A stretch of DNA of 39,171 bases from an uncultured Woeseiaceae bacterium (GCA_905480255.1 CAJQPR010000160.1:1-39171), one strand, 5' to 3'; positions 32,301 to 39,171 are shown, numbered from the stretch's first letter. A program made the numbers and translations. The notes: generated by a model from the letters alone, not told the origin.

Positions 32301-32321
32301 GCTGCAAAGATGCGAACAAGA

Positions 32322-32348
32322 GCCCCGGTATTTCCGGGGCTTTTTTTT
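32322..32348 (+). terminator. Rho-independent terminator after the third receptor
   Basis: GCCCCGG (32322-32328), loop TATTT, CCGGGGC (32334-32340), then eight T residues. It ends only 13 bp before the next start codon. Confidence 0.93.
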
Positions 32349-32361
32349 GTAATATCAAACC

Positions 32362-33024
32362 ATGCGAATTAATGCAGACTTTGACCAGCATGCGCTGGTA
32401 ATACCGCGGGATGATGATTGGGTGTGTTCTCCTGAATCCGGCGTCGATCGACTGATGCTGGATCGGATTGGCACGGAAGTCGCGCGAGCAACAAGTATCG
32501 TTCGATATGCAGCGGGGAGCTCCTTTTCCAGCCATTTACATGCAAAGGGCGAGGAATTCCTGGTGCTGGATGGCGTGTTTTCTGATGAGAACGGTGACTA
32601 TCCTCCAGGCACCTACGTCAGGAATCCGCCTGGCAGCAGGCACGCGCCGCACAGCGATGATGGTTGCCGAATCCTGGTAAAGCTACGACAATTTGACCGC
32701 GACGACCTCATGCCCGTGGTGATTGACACCAACGACGGCTCTCTTTGGCAAGACGCGGGAGACGCAACACTGCGGCTGGCGCTTCACAACTTTGGGACCG
32801 AACAGGTTGAGATGCGACGAGTAAGCGCTGGAAAAGAATTCGTTCTCGACGGAGAGGCAGGTGGAGCGGAATTGCTCGTTGTCAGTGGCACGCTATGGTT
32901 CGGGCCAACGAGACTGCGCGACGAATGCTGGCTTAGGTTGCCGCAGGGCGGTAGCGAGGCATTGCTCGCCGAGCAGGATACGATCGCCTGGATCAAGACC
33001 GGCCATCTGCCGCCCGATCTATAA
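32362..33024 (+). CDS. ChrR-type cupin domain protein
   Basis: 220 residues. The first cupin holds HLHAKGEEFLVLDGVF and YPPGTYVRNPPGSRHAPHS, the metal-binding motifs of the anti-sigma ChrR cupin family. A second, degenerate cupin follows (RRVSAGKEFVLDG, then GAELLVVSGTLWFG). No zinc-binding anti-sigma N-terminus is present, so it is not a complete ChrR. The start has no Shine-Dalgarno: TAATAT (32351-32356) lies just before the ATG, so the messenger may be leaderless. Its last six bases overlap the stop of the convergent PPOX-like gene. Enzymatic role unknown. Confidence 0.78.
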   Translation: MRINADFDQHALVIPRDDDWVCSPESGVDRLMLDRIGTEVARATSIVRYAAGSSFSSHLHAKGEEFLVLDGVFSDENGDYPPGTYVRNPPGSRHAPHSDDGCRILVKLRQFDRDDLMPVVIDTNDGSLWQDAGDATLRLALHNFGTEQVEMRRVSAGKEFVLDGEAGGAELLVVSGTLWFGPTRLRDECWLRLPQGGSEALLAEQDTIAWIKTGHLPPDL

Positions 33025-33681
33025 CGTCCGGTTTTGCATCGACCTGACAGATTCAGATGCTTCAACATCGGGCAGCAGTCGTTCATCATCGATTATTTCG
33101 CCAACGTTTGTTGTCACCGGTAGTACGCCAGCCCAGATTGGAATATCGTAATCTTCATCCTCATCATCCGGCAATCCCGAGGATATCTTTGCCGACGCTG
33201 AGTCGATGGTCAGGCTGATAACGCCCGTCATCTTGATCTCTGATTCATGAGAGTCCCGAACTTCGTCCCAACGGCCAGGCATTGATTGCTCGCTGATGTA
33301 TCTCATTGCAGCCAGTTTGTCCGCACTGCCTTCGATCAGAGACGGTTCGCCGAACACAGTGACGGACCGATAGTTCATTGACGAATTGAAAACGGATCGG
33401 GCGTAAACAATACCATCGAGAAGCGTGACGTTAAGGCACGCGCGTTCGGTTTGTTCCAGCAGGCGAATAACACGGGCTTTGCGGGCGCCGTGCAGAAAAA
33501 TGGTGTTGCCTTTCCTGCCGTAAATCATAGGTACTACAACCGGCTCACCATCCTGTACGAATGCGACATGCGCGACGATGCCGGCGTCGAGGATATTGTG
33601 CACGGTCTCTGCGTCGTATTTCGCATTGTCTTTCAGTTGGCGAACTTTGTTTTTCTTTGTAATCGGAAAGCTTTCGGACAT
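33019..33681 (-). CDS. Pyridoxamine 5'-phosphate oxidase-like flavin-binding protein
   Basis: 220 residues from the ATG at 33679-33681; the frame runs on to 33840 through sequence without coding character. The split-barrel pattern GIVAHVAFVQDGEPVVVPMI, then TIFLHGARKARVIRLLEQT and ACLNVTLLDGIVYARSVFNS, is that of the PPOX/NimA-like family of FMN- or heme-binding proteins. The C-terminus carries an acidic stretch (GLPDDEDEDYDIPIWAGVLP) seen in this subfamily. Substrate unknown; such proteins often act in cofactor recycling or stress resistance. Confidence 0.8.
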   Translation of the reverse strand: MSESFPITKKNKVRQLKDNAKYDAETVHNILDAGIVAHVAFVQDGEPVVVPMIYGRKGNTIFLHGARKARVIRLLEQTERACLNVTLLDGIVYARSVFNSSMNYRSVTVFGEPSLIEGSADKLAAMRYISEQSMPGRWDEVRDSHESEIKMTGVISLTIDSASAKISSGLPDDEDEDYDIPIWAGVLPVTTNVGEIIDDERLLPDVEASESVRSMQNRTL

Positions 33682-34156
33682 CGTCTTAACTCGTTTTCGG
33701 AATCGGCAGCAGAATACCTTTTTTCTTTGCGCGCGGTCCGCAAAATATGAAATTTCGTTCGTAATCGAACACGAACAACCACATCTTGGGCAAATCTCGC
33801 GTTCCCGCACAAGATGTAGTAGCATTTGCGCGTACCACATCGGTACGCACGGAGATGAGGTGTTATCTCAGGCGATGCCGGCGTGACAGCCATGCAGGAA
33901 GCGTTGGTTCGGTAGTGAGCAATGCGTGTACCTCTCATCACGCGCTCACGTTGATAGGTCCCCGTTCGCCTGGACAGCGCGGGAGACAATCAGCCGGACA
34001 GCTTTTCGCTGGTGATAACGATTAAGCCAGGGGAGTTCGAAAGAACAACGAGGTTTTGAGGCTTCCTGAAACGCTTGATCGGCGCCTGATACACCTTCTG
34101 CTTGATATGCCGCCCAGATTCTGGGCGGCTTTTTTCTTTGGGGTACTAGTCGGTCA
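33682..34156. other. 475-bp stretch without a recognisable gene
   Basis: It holds the upstream region of the PPOX-like gene on the left and an orphan rightward terminator (34109-34135) on the right. Between them I find small inverted repeats (for example GAGAT / ATCTC around 33851-33868) but no open frame with a ribosome site and coding character, and no known RNA family (tmRNA, 6S, SRP, RNase P motifs not seen). A non-coding RNA ending at the terminator is possible. Confidence 0.5.
34109..34135 (+). terminator. Orphan rho-independent terminator
   Basis: GCCGCCCAG (34109-34117), loop ATT, CTGGGCGGC (34121-34129), then TTTTTT. The stem is perfect and points rightward, yet no rightward gene lies in the 430 bp before it; the gene to the left is on the other strand. 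Confidence 0.92.
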
Positions 34157-34477
34157 ATGATTCGCCCGATCCTGCACATGTTGCTCCACTTCGCGGCGCC
34201 TGCGGCCATTGCCGGTGTCGCCTACAGAACGCAATTTGTGAAGGCATGGTTGATCATGATTGCGACCATGCTGATTGATCTGGATCATCTGCTCGCTGAT
34301 CCGATTTATGACCCCGGGCGTTGCAGTATCGGATTTCATCCGCTGCACCAGTACCCGCTTGTTACGATATATGCGCTTGCCGCGATTTGGCCGAAGACTC
34401 GACTGATTGGTATCGGTTTGCTGGTTCACATGTTTCTCGATGGTGCTGACTGTATCTGGATGCAATATGAAAATTAA
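34157..34477 (+). CDS. DUF6122 family membrane protein
   Basis: 106 residues. The family pattern is complete: HMLLHFAAPAAIAGVAY, then MLIDLDHLLADPIYDPGRCS, IGFHPLHQYPL and GIGLLVHMFLDGADCIW. Three to four membrane helices carry conserved His and Asp residues, which suggests a metal site within the membrane, reminiscent of metal-dependent membrane hydrolases (YdjM/LexA-regulated type), but function is unknown. Its last 11 bp overlap the next gene's start, so the two are translated together. Confidence 0.82.
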   Translation: MIRPILHMLLHFAAPAAIAGVAYRTQFVKAWLIMIATMLIDLDHLLADPIYDPGRCSIGFHPLHQYPLVTIYALAAIWPKTRLIGIGLLVHMFLDGADCIWMQYEN

Positions 34478-35288
34478 ACTCAATTCGGCCGCAATTTGGT
34501 TCCTCGCACTTTTGATCTTTGCGGGATGTTCATCCAGGCCACTGCCACCTCCTTATCCTGCGTATATAGCTGTTGGTGATCTGCCCGATGCCTATATCGC
34601 GGGTCTGCCGGGAGTGCGGGCAAAACATCTTTCCGGCGATCCGCGAACGCAACGTGCGAGTTATCAAATACAGGTCCCATCAGACTGGTCATTTACGACC
34701 GGCGCATCGCCTGGTCAAAGCGTCGAAATCTATGTTCTCGCGGGCGAAATTCAGCTCGGCGAATTTACGATGACAGAGGGCGGCTATGCTTTTCTTCCGC
34801 CGGGCATGTCCGGGCTGCAAATGAAAAGTGTCGGTGGGGCTCTCATGCTTTATTTCCTGGACGATGCAGACGACGCTGCCGTCATCCAGACGCCACTTAT
34901 TACCAGCAGCAACTTGCTGAACTGGCAACCACTGGACATCGGGATTTCCGTTAAGGAGCTACGCAAGGACCCGGGCAGTGGCGCGCGCACATGGTTGCTC
35001 AATATTTCCGCAGATGCCATCTTGCCCTGGCAAAGATCGTCGCAAATGGTCGAGGGCTATCTCGTTACAGGAAAGATTTCCTACAGTGAATGTAGTGGCG
35101 ACGAATTCGGCACCGAGGAGTATTCAACGGGCGGTTATTTTCATCGTCCGCCAGGAGCGATTCATGCCGGTCCGGAGACGCAGACGGTGAGTGGCGCGAC
35201 CTGGTTTCTCCGCACGCTCGGCGAAGAAGAAGTCGAAATTGTAGAAGGGTGTGCGAGCGCTGGTGGCGCGGAGCTGCCTATTTCTTAA
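34467..35288 (+). CDS. Lipoprotein with two cupin-like halves
   Basis: 273 residues from the ATG at 34467, inside the end of the DUF6122 gene. The signal peptide ends in a lipobox, LLIFAGCSS, so the mature protein is a lipoprotein. Two similar halves follow: the first has SPGQSVEIYVLAGEIQLGEF and GGYAFLPPGMSG, the second MVEGYLVTGKISYSE and GGYFHRPPGAIHAGP. These are bicupin-type turns (DUF4437-like), with His residues only in the second half as possible metal ligands. The stop overlaps the convergent regulator gene by 11 bp. Function unknown. Confidence 0.72.
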   Translation: MKIKLNSAAIWFLALLIFAGCSSRPLPPPYPAYIAVGDLPDAYIAGLPGVRAKHLSGDPRTQRASYQIQVPSDWSFTTGASPGQSVEIYVLAGEIQLGEFTMTEGGYAFLPPGMSGLQMKSVGGALMLYFLDDADDAAVIQTPLITSSNLLNWQPLDIGISVKELRKDPGSGARTWLLNISADAILPWQRSSQMVEGYLVTGKISYSECSGDEFGTEEYSTGGYFHRPPGAIHAGPETQTVSGATWFLRTLGEEEVEIVEGCASAGGAELPIS

Positions 35289-35802
35289 GCGCCTTGGTGA
35301 TGCCGGTGCCGAGCTTCATCAGTTTTTGCAACGTCGGTGTTGGCACTGCCTGAATATTTTCATACCAGTCGCTGGTGGTTTCGACAAACTGCAGCATGTT
35401 CTGAATTCTTTCCTTGGTCACGGGATCGGTTTGATCTTCACTATCTACCTCGACTGCAACGTCCTTCAGCATTAGCAGAGTAGGATTGAGCTCGCGCTGT
35501 TTGCGTTGTTCGAGTATGACGCGAAACAATTCCCAGACATCGCTCATACATTCAAAGTAGTCACGGCGGTCACCCAGCATGTGAGTCATCTTTACGAGCC
35601 CAAAACTTTGCAGTTCACGGATACTGGTGCTGACATTCGATCTGGCGACCGACAGAAGATCGACGATCTCATCGGCACGAAGCGGTCTGGGGGACAGGTA
35701 CAGCAGGGCCTGGATCTGCGCAACTGTCCGATTGGTACCCCACCGGGTTCCCATTTCTCCCCAGTGGAGGACGTACTTTTCTACAGCAGGTGACAGGTTC
35801 AT
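35278..35802 (-). CDS. GbsR/MarR-family transcriptional regulator
   Basis: 174 residues. The GbsR-type opening WGEMGTRWGTNRTVAQIQAL is at 14-33, followed by the winged helix ADEIVDLLSVARSNVSTSIR and wing LGDRRDYFECMSD. The C-terminal helices would dimerise. An inverted repeat lies 11 bp upstream of the start (35814-35833), which suggests autoregulation. Relatives control osmolyte synthesis or membrane functions; the target here is unknown, though the convergent lipoprotein and DUF6122 genes are neighbours. Confidence 0.85.
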   Translation of the reverse strand: MNLSPAVEKYVLHWGEMGTRWGTNRTVAQIQALLYLSPRPLRADEIVDLLSVARSNVSTSIRELQSFGLVKMTHMLGDRRDYFECMSDVWELFRVILEQRKQRELNPTLLMLKDVAVEVDSEDQTDPVTKERIQNMLQFVETTSDWYENIQAVPTPTLQKLMKLGTGITKALKK

Positions 35803-35813
35803 TTCTTTCTCTT

Positions 35814-35833
35814 ATTTCTGTTCTGACAGAAAT
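35814..35833. promoter_or_regulatory. Inverted repeat, probable operator of the GbsR-type regulator
   Basis: ATTTCTGT (35814-35821), TCTG, ACAGAAAT (35826-35833): perfect 8-bp arms directly upstream of the regulator start. MarR/GbsR-type proteins typically bind such palindromes at their own promoter. Confidence 0.65.
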
Positions 35834-35876
35834 TTAGAAAGGCAGAGGCGATGTGTCAAGTCGGATGATCGCCAGG

Positions 35877-36797
35877 TCACGGGGATGTTGCGACGAAAAT
35901 GGCCCGGGTTGGCGCTGGCAGCCCCTCGACGGTCAATTTCGGATTATTCGGATCAAGCGCTTCAGCGAGCGATTCGAAGGGCATCCATTCTGTCGTGCGC
36001 TGTTCTTCCGTCGATGTTGTCGACACATCCACAAGTCTTGCGCCAGTAAAACCAGCGTCCGCAATCCAGTTGCTCAGTGCGGTTGTTGTTGGCAAATGCC
36101 AGACATTTCGCATTCGGGCATACCGATTTTCGGGTTCCAGTACAGTCGCTTCGTTACCGGGCAAAACCAATGTTTCCAGAACAAGCTCACCCCCGGGTCG
36201 AAGCGTCTCCAGTAATTCGCGCAGGTGCTCTAACGGCTTCCGCCTGTGATAAAGCACGCCCATTGAGAAGGTCGTGTCGAATGCCCGTGATTTGCGCGGC
36301 AACTCCTCGAGCCGGAGAGGAAGGACGTAAGCTGAACTGACGGCTGCCAATTTTTTAATCGCTTCAAACTGGCACACAAAAAGAATTCCCGGATCAATCC
36401 CGACGACGCATTTCGCGCCAGCCTCAAGCATGCGCAGCGCGTAGTATCCGTTGCCACAGCCGACATCGAGAATGTTCCGGCCGGCAAGCGGCGTAATGTT
36501 GTTCTTGAGCCGGTCCCACTTCATGTCAGATCGCCATTCTGAGTCGATGTCGATCCCTTGAATGTGGAAGGGCCCCTTTCGCCAGGGCGCAAGCTGCTTC
36601 AGTAAGGTGCGGGCCTGGGTTCGATCCTGCTCAGTCAGGATAGTCGCGCTCAGAGAGGCGATGACTTCGCGCCATTGTGCAAGGTGGCCATGGGCGCCGT
36701 CAGCGAGGCGTTCGCGAATCAAAGATGACAGCGGTAGTCGCCAGGATTCGAGACCGATCCTGTCCAGTTCCCCGAAAAGAGAATCGACGTCCAGCAC
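35877..36797 (-). CDS. cmoB: tRNA U34 carboxymethyltransferase CmoB
   Basis: 306 residues starting at a GTG two bases after the cmoA stop. CmoB transfers a carboxymethyl group from carboxy-SAM to 5-hydroxyuridine 34 of tRNA, giving cmo5U. Typical segments are WRKGPFHIQGIDIDSEWRSD near 72-91, DVGCGNGYYALRML near 111-124, and FSMGVLYHRRKPLEHL near 178-193. Length is a little below the E. coli enzyme. It acts with CmoA, the adjacent upstream gene. Substrates include tRNA-Thr(UGU), of which two copies are in this window. Confidence 0.95.
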   Translation of the reverse strand: MLDVDSLFGELDRIGLESWRLPLSSLIRERLADGAHGHLAQWREVIASLSATILTEQDRTQARTLLKQLAPWRKGPFHIQGIDIDSEWRSDMKWDRLKNNITPLAGRNILDVGCGNGYYALRMLEAGAKCVVGIDPGILFVCQFEAIKKLAAVSSAYVLPLRLEELPRKSRAFDTTFSMGVLYHRRKPLEHLRELLETLRPGGELVLETLVLPGNEATVLEPENRYARMRNVWHLPTTTALSNWIADAGFTGARLVDVSTTSTEEQRTTEWMPFESLAEALDPNNPKLTVEGLPAPTRAIFVATSP

Positions 36798-36799
36798 AA

Positions 36800-37525
36800 C
36801 TAGCGAATCGCGACGATGGAGACAAAATTGAAATGCTTCAGCCAGACGCCGCTGTGAGCGAATCCCGCCTCGGAAAGTCTCTCAAGATGTGTCGCAATGG
36901 TCTCCGGAATCAGTACGTTCTCCAGAGCCGTTCGTTTTCGGCTTATCTCAAGATCGGTGTAGGCATTCGAACGTTTGAATTCATGGTGTAAATCAATCAG
37001 TAGCGCTTCGACGGCAGGATCTTCGTCAGCGACTTTCTCCGACAGTACAAACACGCCGCCCTCGGTCATGCCCTCCCTGATCCTGCTGATGATCGAAACG
37101 CGCTCGGCGACCGGCAGAAACTGCAGCGTGTAGTTCATCACCACCATGGACGCGTGGTTAATGTCGATATCGCGAATATCAGCCAGGGAAACCGAAACCG
37201 GTGTTGTGCCCTCGAGTTTCTCGACCTCACTGCGGCAGCGTTGAACCATCGCTGGTGCGAGATCGACTGCGTGAATTTCGCAATCGGGTACGGAGATATT
37301 TCGACGCATCGCGATTGTTGCTGCCCCAAGTGAGCAGCCAAGGTCGTAACAACGGGTGCCTGGCTGAACGTATCGCGCCGCCAGCGCGCCGATGGCGTCG
37401 ATCGACGCGTCGTAGCCGGGAATCGAACGGCGCAGCATGTCTGGAAACACATCGGCCACAGTTTTGTTGAATTCGAACGAGCCAGCTTCGGCGTCGGTGT
37501 CTTTAAATATCTCGTCTTTCGACAT
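36800..37525 (-). CDS. cmoA: Carboxy-S-adenosyl-L-methionine synthase CmoA
   Basis: 242 residues from the ATG at 37523-37525; ATG 37546 is an alternative, and a still longer frame begins at 37618. CmoA makes carboxy-SAM from SAM and prephenate. The N-terminal FEFNKTVADVFPDMLRRSIP, the YDLGCSLGAATIAMRRNI motif and VVMNYTLQFLPVAER are the family signature. It is directly upstream of cmoB with a 2-bp gap, so the pair is one operon. Its start faces the VanY-like gene, with which it shares a short promoter region. Confidence 0.95.
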   Translation of the reverse strand: MSKDEIFKDTDAEAGSFEFNKTVADVFPDMLRRSIPGYDASIDAIGALAARYVQPGTRCYDLGCSLGAATIAMRRNISVPDCEIHAVDLAPAMVQRCRSEVEKLEGTTPVSVSLADIRDIDINHASMVVMNYTLQFLPVAERVSIISRIREGMTEGGVFVLSEKVADEDPAVEALLIDLHHEFKRSNAYTDLEISRKRTALENVLIPETIATHLERLSEAGFAHSGVWLKHFNFVSIVAIR

Positions 37526-37652
37526 CTTCTGATCGTTTCGGGACATTTGTCCGCGGGTTCGGCGATTTTTCCGGATTTTCGCTAATGCTTCTGGATCTTT
37601 TGGATGGTTGTGGGACAATCGCGATCATTACTGCGGTCGTCCGGCCGCGATT

Positions 37653-38207
37653 ATGGCAGCAAAAACCATGCTGAACGAAGAAAACCGGAAATTGCACGAG
37701 GAACTCGGGATTCCAGCCGGATACGGCAAGGATGGTCATCCTCCTTACTATAAGGAGGCAAGCGATCTCGTCGATATCGGACCCAACCTGGTTGGGCGGA
37801 TGCAACAGCTCACACCCGCCGCCGCCGCCGCCTGGCAGCAGATGACTGAAGCAGCCAGCGCCGACGGTATCCGTTTGCTGATTGTGTCGGGATTTCGTGA
37901 TTACGAATATCAGGCCGGATTAATCCGGCGCAAACTCGATTCCGGCGAGGAAATTGGCGAAATTCTGACGGTCAACGCGGCGCCCGGTTTCAGCCAGCAC
38001 CATACGGGCTGTGCAATCGATATCGCAACGCCGGGCAGTCGCCCGCTGACTGAAGAATTCGAGGAATCCGGAGCTTTCGCCTGGTTGAGCGACAATGCCG
38101 GAAATTTCGGTTTTTCGCTGACCTACCCGCGAGATAATGCCCGGGGGTTTATCTATGAACCCTGGCATTGGGCGTTGAATGGCGTGATTGAGGCCGAAAC
38201 CGGCTGA
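37653..38207 (+). CDS. VanY-like D-alanyl-D-alanine carboxypeptidase
   Basis: 184 residues from the ATG at 37653; a TTG at 37608 and an ATG at 37668 are other options, none with a clear ribosome site. The M15B zinc motif SQHHTGCAID gives His116 and Asp123, and EPWHW gives His172, so all three ligands are present. SGFRDYEYQAGLIRRKL precedes, as in VanY and LdcB. No signal peptide is visible, unlike most secreted members, so it may act in the cytoplasm on recycled muropeptides. It lies just before the tRNA-tuf cluster. Confidence 0.85.
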   Translation: MAAKTMLNEENRKLHEELGIPAGYGKDGHPPYYKEASDLVDIGPNLVGRMQQLTPAAAAAWQQMTEAASADGIRLLIVSGFRDYEYQAGLIRRKLDSGEEIGEILTVNAAPGFSQHHTGCAIDIATPGSRPLTEEFEESGAFAWLSDNAGNFGFSLTYPRDNARGFIYEPWHWALNGVIEAETG

Positions 38208-38269
38208 GAATAAGGGTTTCGGCTGAATCTCGGGCAAATCGCCGCCATGAAAAAACAATCGTTTATGTG

Positions 38270-38298
38270 TTGACAGTCAGATAAGACGATTAGACAAT
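38270..38298 (+). promoter_or_regulatory. Promoter of the tRNA-Tyr-Gly-Thr-tuf cluster
   Basis: TTGACA (38270-38275), a 17-bp spacer and GACAAT (38293-38298), with the tRNA-Tyr gene 17 bp further on. The -35 is perfect and the spacing ideal. Confidence 0.8.
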
Positions 38299-38315
38299 AC
38301 CCGGCTTGCGTCCGC

Positions 38316-38400
38316 GGAGGGGTACTCAAGCGGTCAACGAGGGCAGACTGTAAATCTGCTGGCTATGCCTACGTAGGTTCGAATCCTACCCCCTCCACCA
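38316..38400 (+). tRNA. tRNA-Tyr(GUA)
   Basis: 85 nt with a long class II variable arm and encoded CCA. The acceptor GGAGGGG pairs with CCCCTCC, and the anticodon loop CTGTAAA gives GTA. First gene of the conserved Tyr-Gly-Thr-tuf cluster. Confidence 0.97.
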
Positions 38401-38651
38401 GATTTTGCTACAGACGGTGGAAGGAGTTGGTTTCTTCGGACCAGCATAGCAGTCAGCCTGCAGGCAGATTTGCGTTTGGCATTGGCGGTTTGAAAACTGT
38501 GTGACGCGGTCTGGCTTGCTGGAGAGAAACTTTAAGAAAGTTTTTCTTTTGGGAAGACAAACATTAGAGAATTTGAAATTCGGACGGTTTGATTAATTTA
38601 GAACTGTCAGAATTTTTGCGCGCCTCGAGAAGGGCATCAGTGCCGAAAACG
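38401..38651. other. Spacer between tRNA-Tyr and the tRNA-Gly leader element
   Basis: 251 bp with no gene. It holds a weak AT-rich hairpin followed by T residues (AAACTTT-AAG-AAAGTTT, 38527-38543, then TTC and TTTT) that could attenuate transcription between tRNA-Tyr and tRNA-Gly. The stem is too weak to be sure. Confidence 0.5.
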
Positions 38652-38792
38652 GCGGGTGTAGTTTAGCGGGCGAGTTGCGACGGATCTGCAATAGCAGATC
38701 GCAGCGCAGCGAATGCACGGTCAGGACGACCGGGCCGGTGGTTAAAGAACGGTGAGTGCCGGGCAGGATGCCGACAAGGTCGTACAAACAAG
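38652..38792 (+). repeat. tRNA-Gly 5' stub plus GGA-loop hairpin leader (element copy B)
   Basis: The first 18 bases copy the 5' end of the tRNA-Gly that follows 141 bp later, with two changes (GCGGGTGTAGTTTAGCGG against GCGGGTGTAGTTCAACGG). After this come GGCGAG; a hairpin GATCTGC-AATA-GCAGATC; the block CGAATGCACG; a hairpin CGGTC-AGGAC-GACCG; GGTGGTTAAAGA; and a hairpin GGC-AGGAT-GCC. Order, lengths and the AGGAC loop match copy A at 15534-15672 before tRNA-Thr, although the stub sequence follows the local tRNA in each case. Confidence 0.7.
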
Positions 38793-38866
38793 GCGGGTGT
38801 AGTTCAACGGTAGAACCTCAGCCTTCCAAGCTGATGATGTGGGTTCGATTCCCATCACCCGCTCCA
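38793..38866 (+). tRNA. tRNA-Gly(UCC)
   Basis: 74 nt with encoded CCA. The acceptor GCGGGTG pairs with CACCCGC, and the anticodon loop CTTCCAA gives TCC. It reads GGA and GGG. It is preceded by leader element copy B. Confidence 0.97.
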
Positions 38867-38904
38867 ACAACAGGAAGGTTGTGCTTTAAAACTGAATGGC
38901 TATT

Positions 38905-38979
38905 GCCCACATAGCTCAGGGGCAGAGCACTTCCTTGGTAAGGAAGAGGTCCCCGGTTCAAATCCGGGTGTGGGCTCCA
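38905..38979 (+). tRNA. tRNA-Thr(GGU)
   Basis: 75 nt with encoded CCA. The acceptor GCCCACA pairs with TGTGGGC, and the anticodon loop TTGGTAA gives GGT. It reads ACC and ACU, complementing the two UGU copies at 15673 and 16899. Confidence 0.97.
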
Positions 38980-39032
38980 GGTCAGGAGCTATTCGAAATA
39001 CTGGTTTAGACAAGAGTTACGAGAGTAAGAAC

Positions 39033-39171
39033 ATGTCCAAAGAGAAATTTGAAAGAAACAAGCCCCACGTAAACGTTGGCACGATTGGTCACGTAGATCA
39101 TGGTAAGACGACGTTAACAGCTGCGCTGACGAAGGTAATGGCGGAGGCGCATGGTGGCGAGGTTAAGGATT
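39033..39171 (+). CDS. tuf: Elongation factor Tu, N-terminal part (cut by window edge)
   Basis: 46 codons to the window end. The protein opens [20 protein letters not shown] and continues with [15 protein letters not shown], the P-loop GHVDHGKT of EF-Tu. EF-Tu delivers aminoacyl-tRNA to the ribosome. It starts 53 bp after tRNA-Thr(GGU), the classical tRNA-tufB arrangement of gammaproteobacteria, and is probably co-transcribed with the tRNAs. Confidence 0.97.
   Translation, partial: MSKEKFERNKPHVNVGTIGHVDHGKTTLTAALTKVMAEAHGGEVKD

Noticed and set aside
33786-34025. 79-codon rightward frame before the orphan terminator
   Set aside because: No ribosome site, odd composition and no motif; a non-coding transcript explains the terminator as well.
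33841-34108. 6S RNA, tmRNA, SRP RNA or a common riboswitch
   Set aside because: None of the conserved core sequences of these families is visible.

Overview
The window looks like chromosome from a free-living, probably marine gammaproteobacterium. This rests on CmoA/CmoB, the tRNA-Tyr / tRNA-Gly / tRNA-Thr / tuf cluster at the right end, an OxyR-controlled peroxiredoxin-glutaredoxin hybrid, three TonB-dependent receptors, and a 1045-residue secreted Asp-box propeller protein. Genus cannot be fixed from sequence reading alone. Both ends are cut inside genes: cstA at the left, tuf at the right.

Layout. 1-6.3 kb: the end of cstA, then two divergent TonB-dependent receptors, a strong terminator and a long hairpin repeat. 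6.3-8.5 kb: a leftward operon of membrane protein, TPR protein and monoacylglycerol-lipase-like hydrolase. 8.5-11.6 kb: a rightward set of CtlX (citrulline hydrolase), an 88-codon internally deleted arginine-deiminase-fold paralogue, and an M61 peptidase, converging on a lipid kinase. 12.6-15.5 kb: the tightly coupled plsY-birA-coaX-SPOR housekeeping operon. 15.5-18.9 kb: a region built around repeated tRNA-Thr(UGU) sequences: a 5' stub with hairpin leader, an intact tRNA, an arginase, a second intact tRNA, a Fic enzyme with an apparent AbiEi-like N-terminus behind four exact-period 30-bp repeats, then a 3' tRNA fragment. 19-24.3 kb: a methyltransferase, a small exported protein, the propeller protein and a small membrane protein. 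24.3-29.9 kb: oxidative and alkylation defence (oxyR / prx-grx, a GabD-type dehydrogenase, an Ada-AlkA fusion with Ogt). 30-35.8 kb: a third TonB-dependent receptor, cupin and PPOX genes, DUF6122, a cupin-like lipoprotein and a GbsR-type regulator with a palindromic operator. 35.9-39.2 kb: cmoB-cmoA, a VanY-like peptidase, and the tRNA-tuf cluster.

Two things stand out. First, a composite element occurs twice, at 15534-15672 before tRNA-Thr and at 38652-38792 before tRNA-Gly. Each copy starts with an imperfect copy of the first ~19 nt of the tRNA it precedes, continues with a series of hairpins several of which expose GGA, and reaches the intact tRNA 139 or 141 bp after the stub start. Second, the Fic/AbiEi-like gene appears to be a one-gene toxin-antitoxin-like unit. 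It is preceded by a four-unit 30-bp repeat array and bounded by an intact tRNA-Thr on one side and a 43-bp tRNA-Thr remnant on the other, as in a tRNA-targeted island that has lost its integrase.

Functional links: CtlX (citrulline to ornithine) and arginase (arginine to ornithine and urea) converge on ornithine. CmoA/CmoB modify U34 of tRNAs including tRNA-Thr(UGU), which is present here in two intact copies. All functional calls come from reading motifs; no database search was possible.
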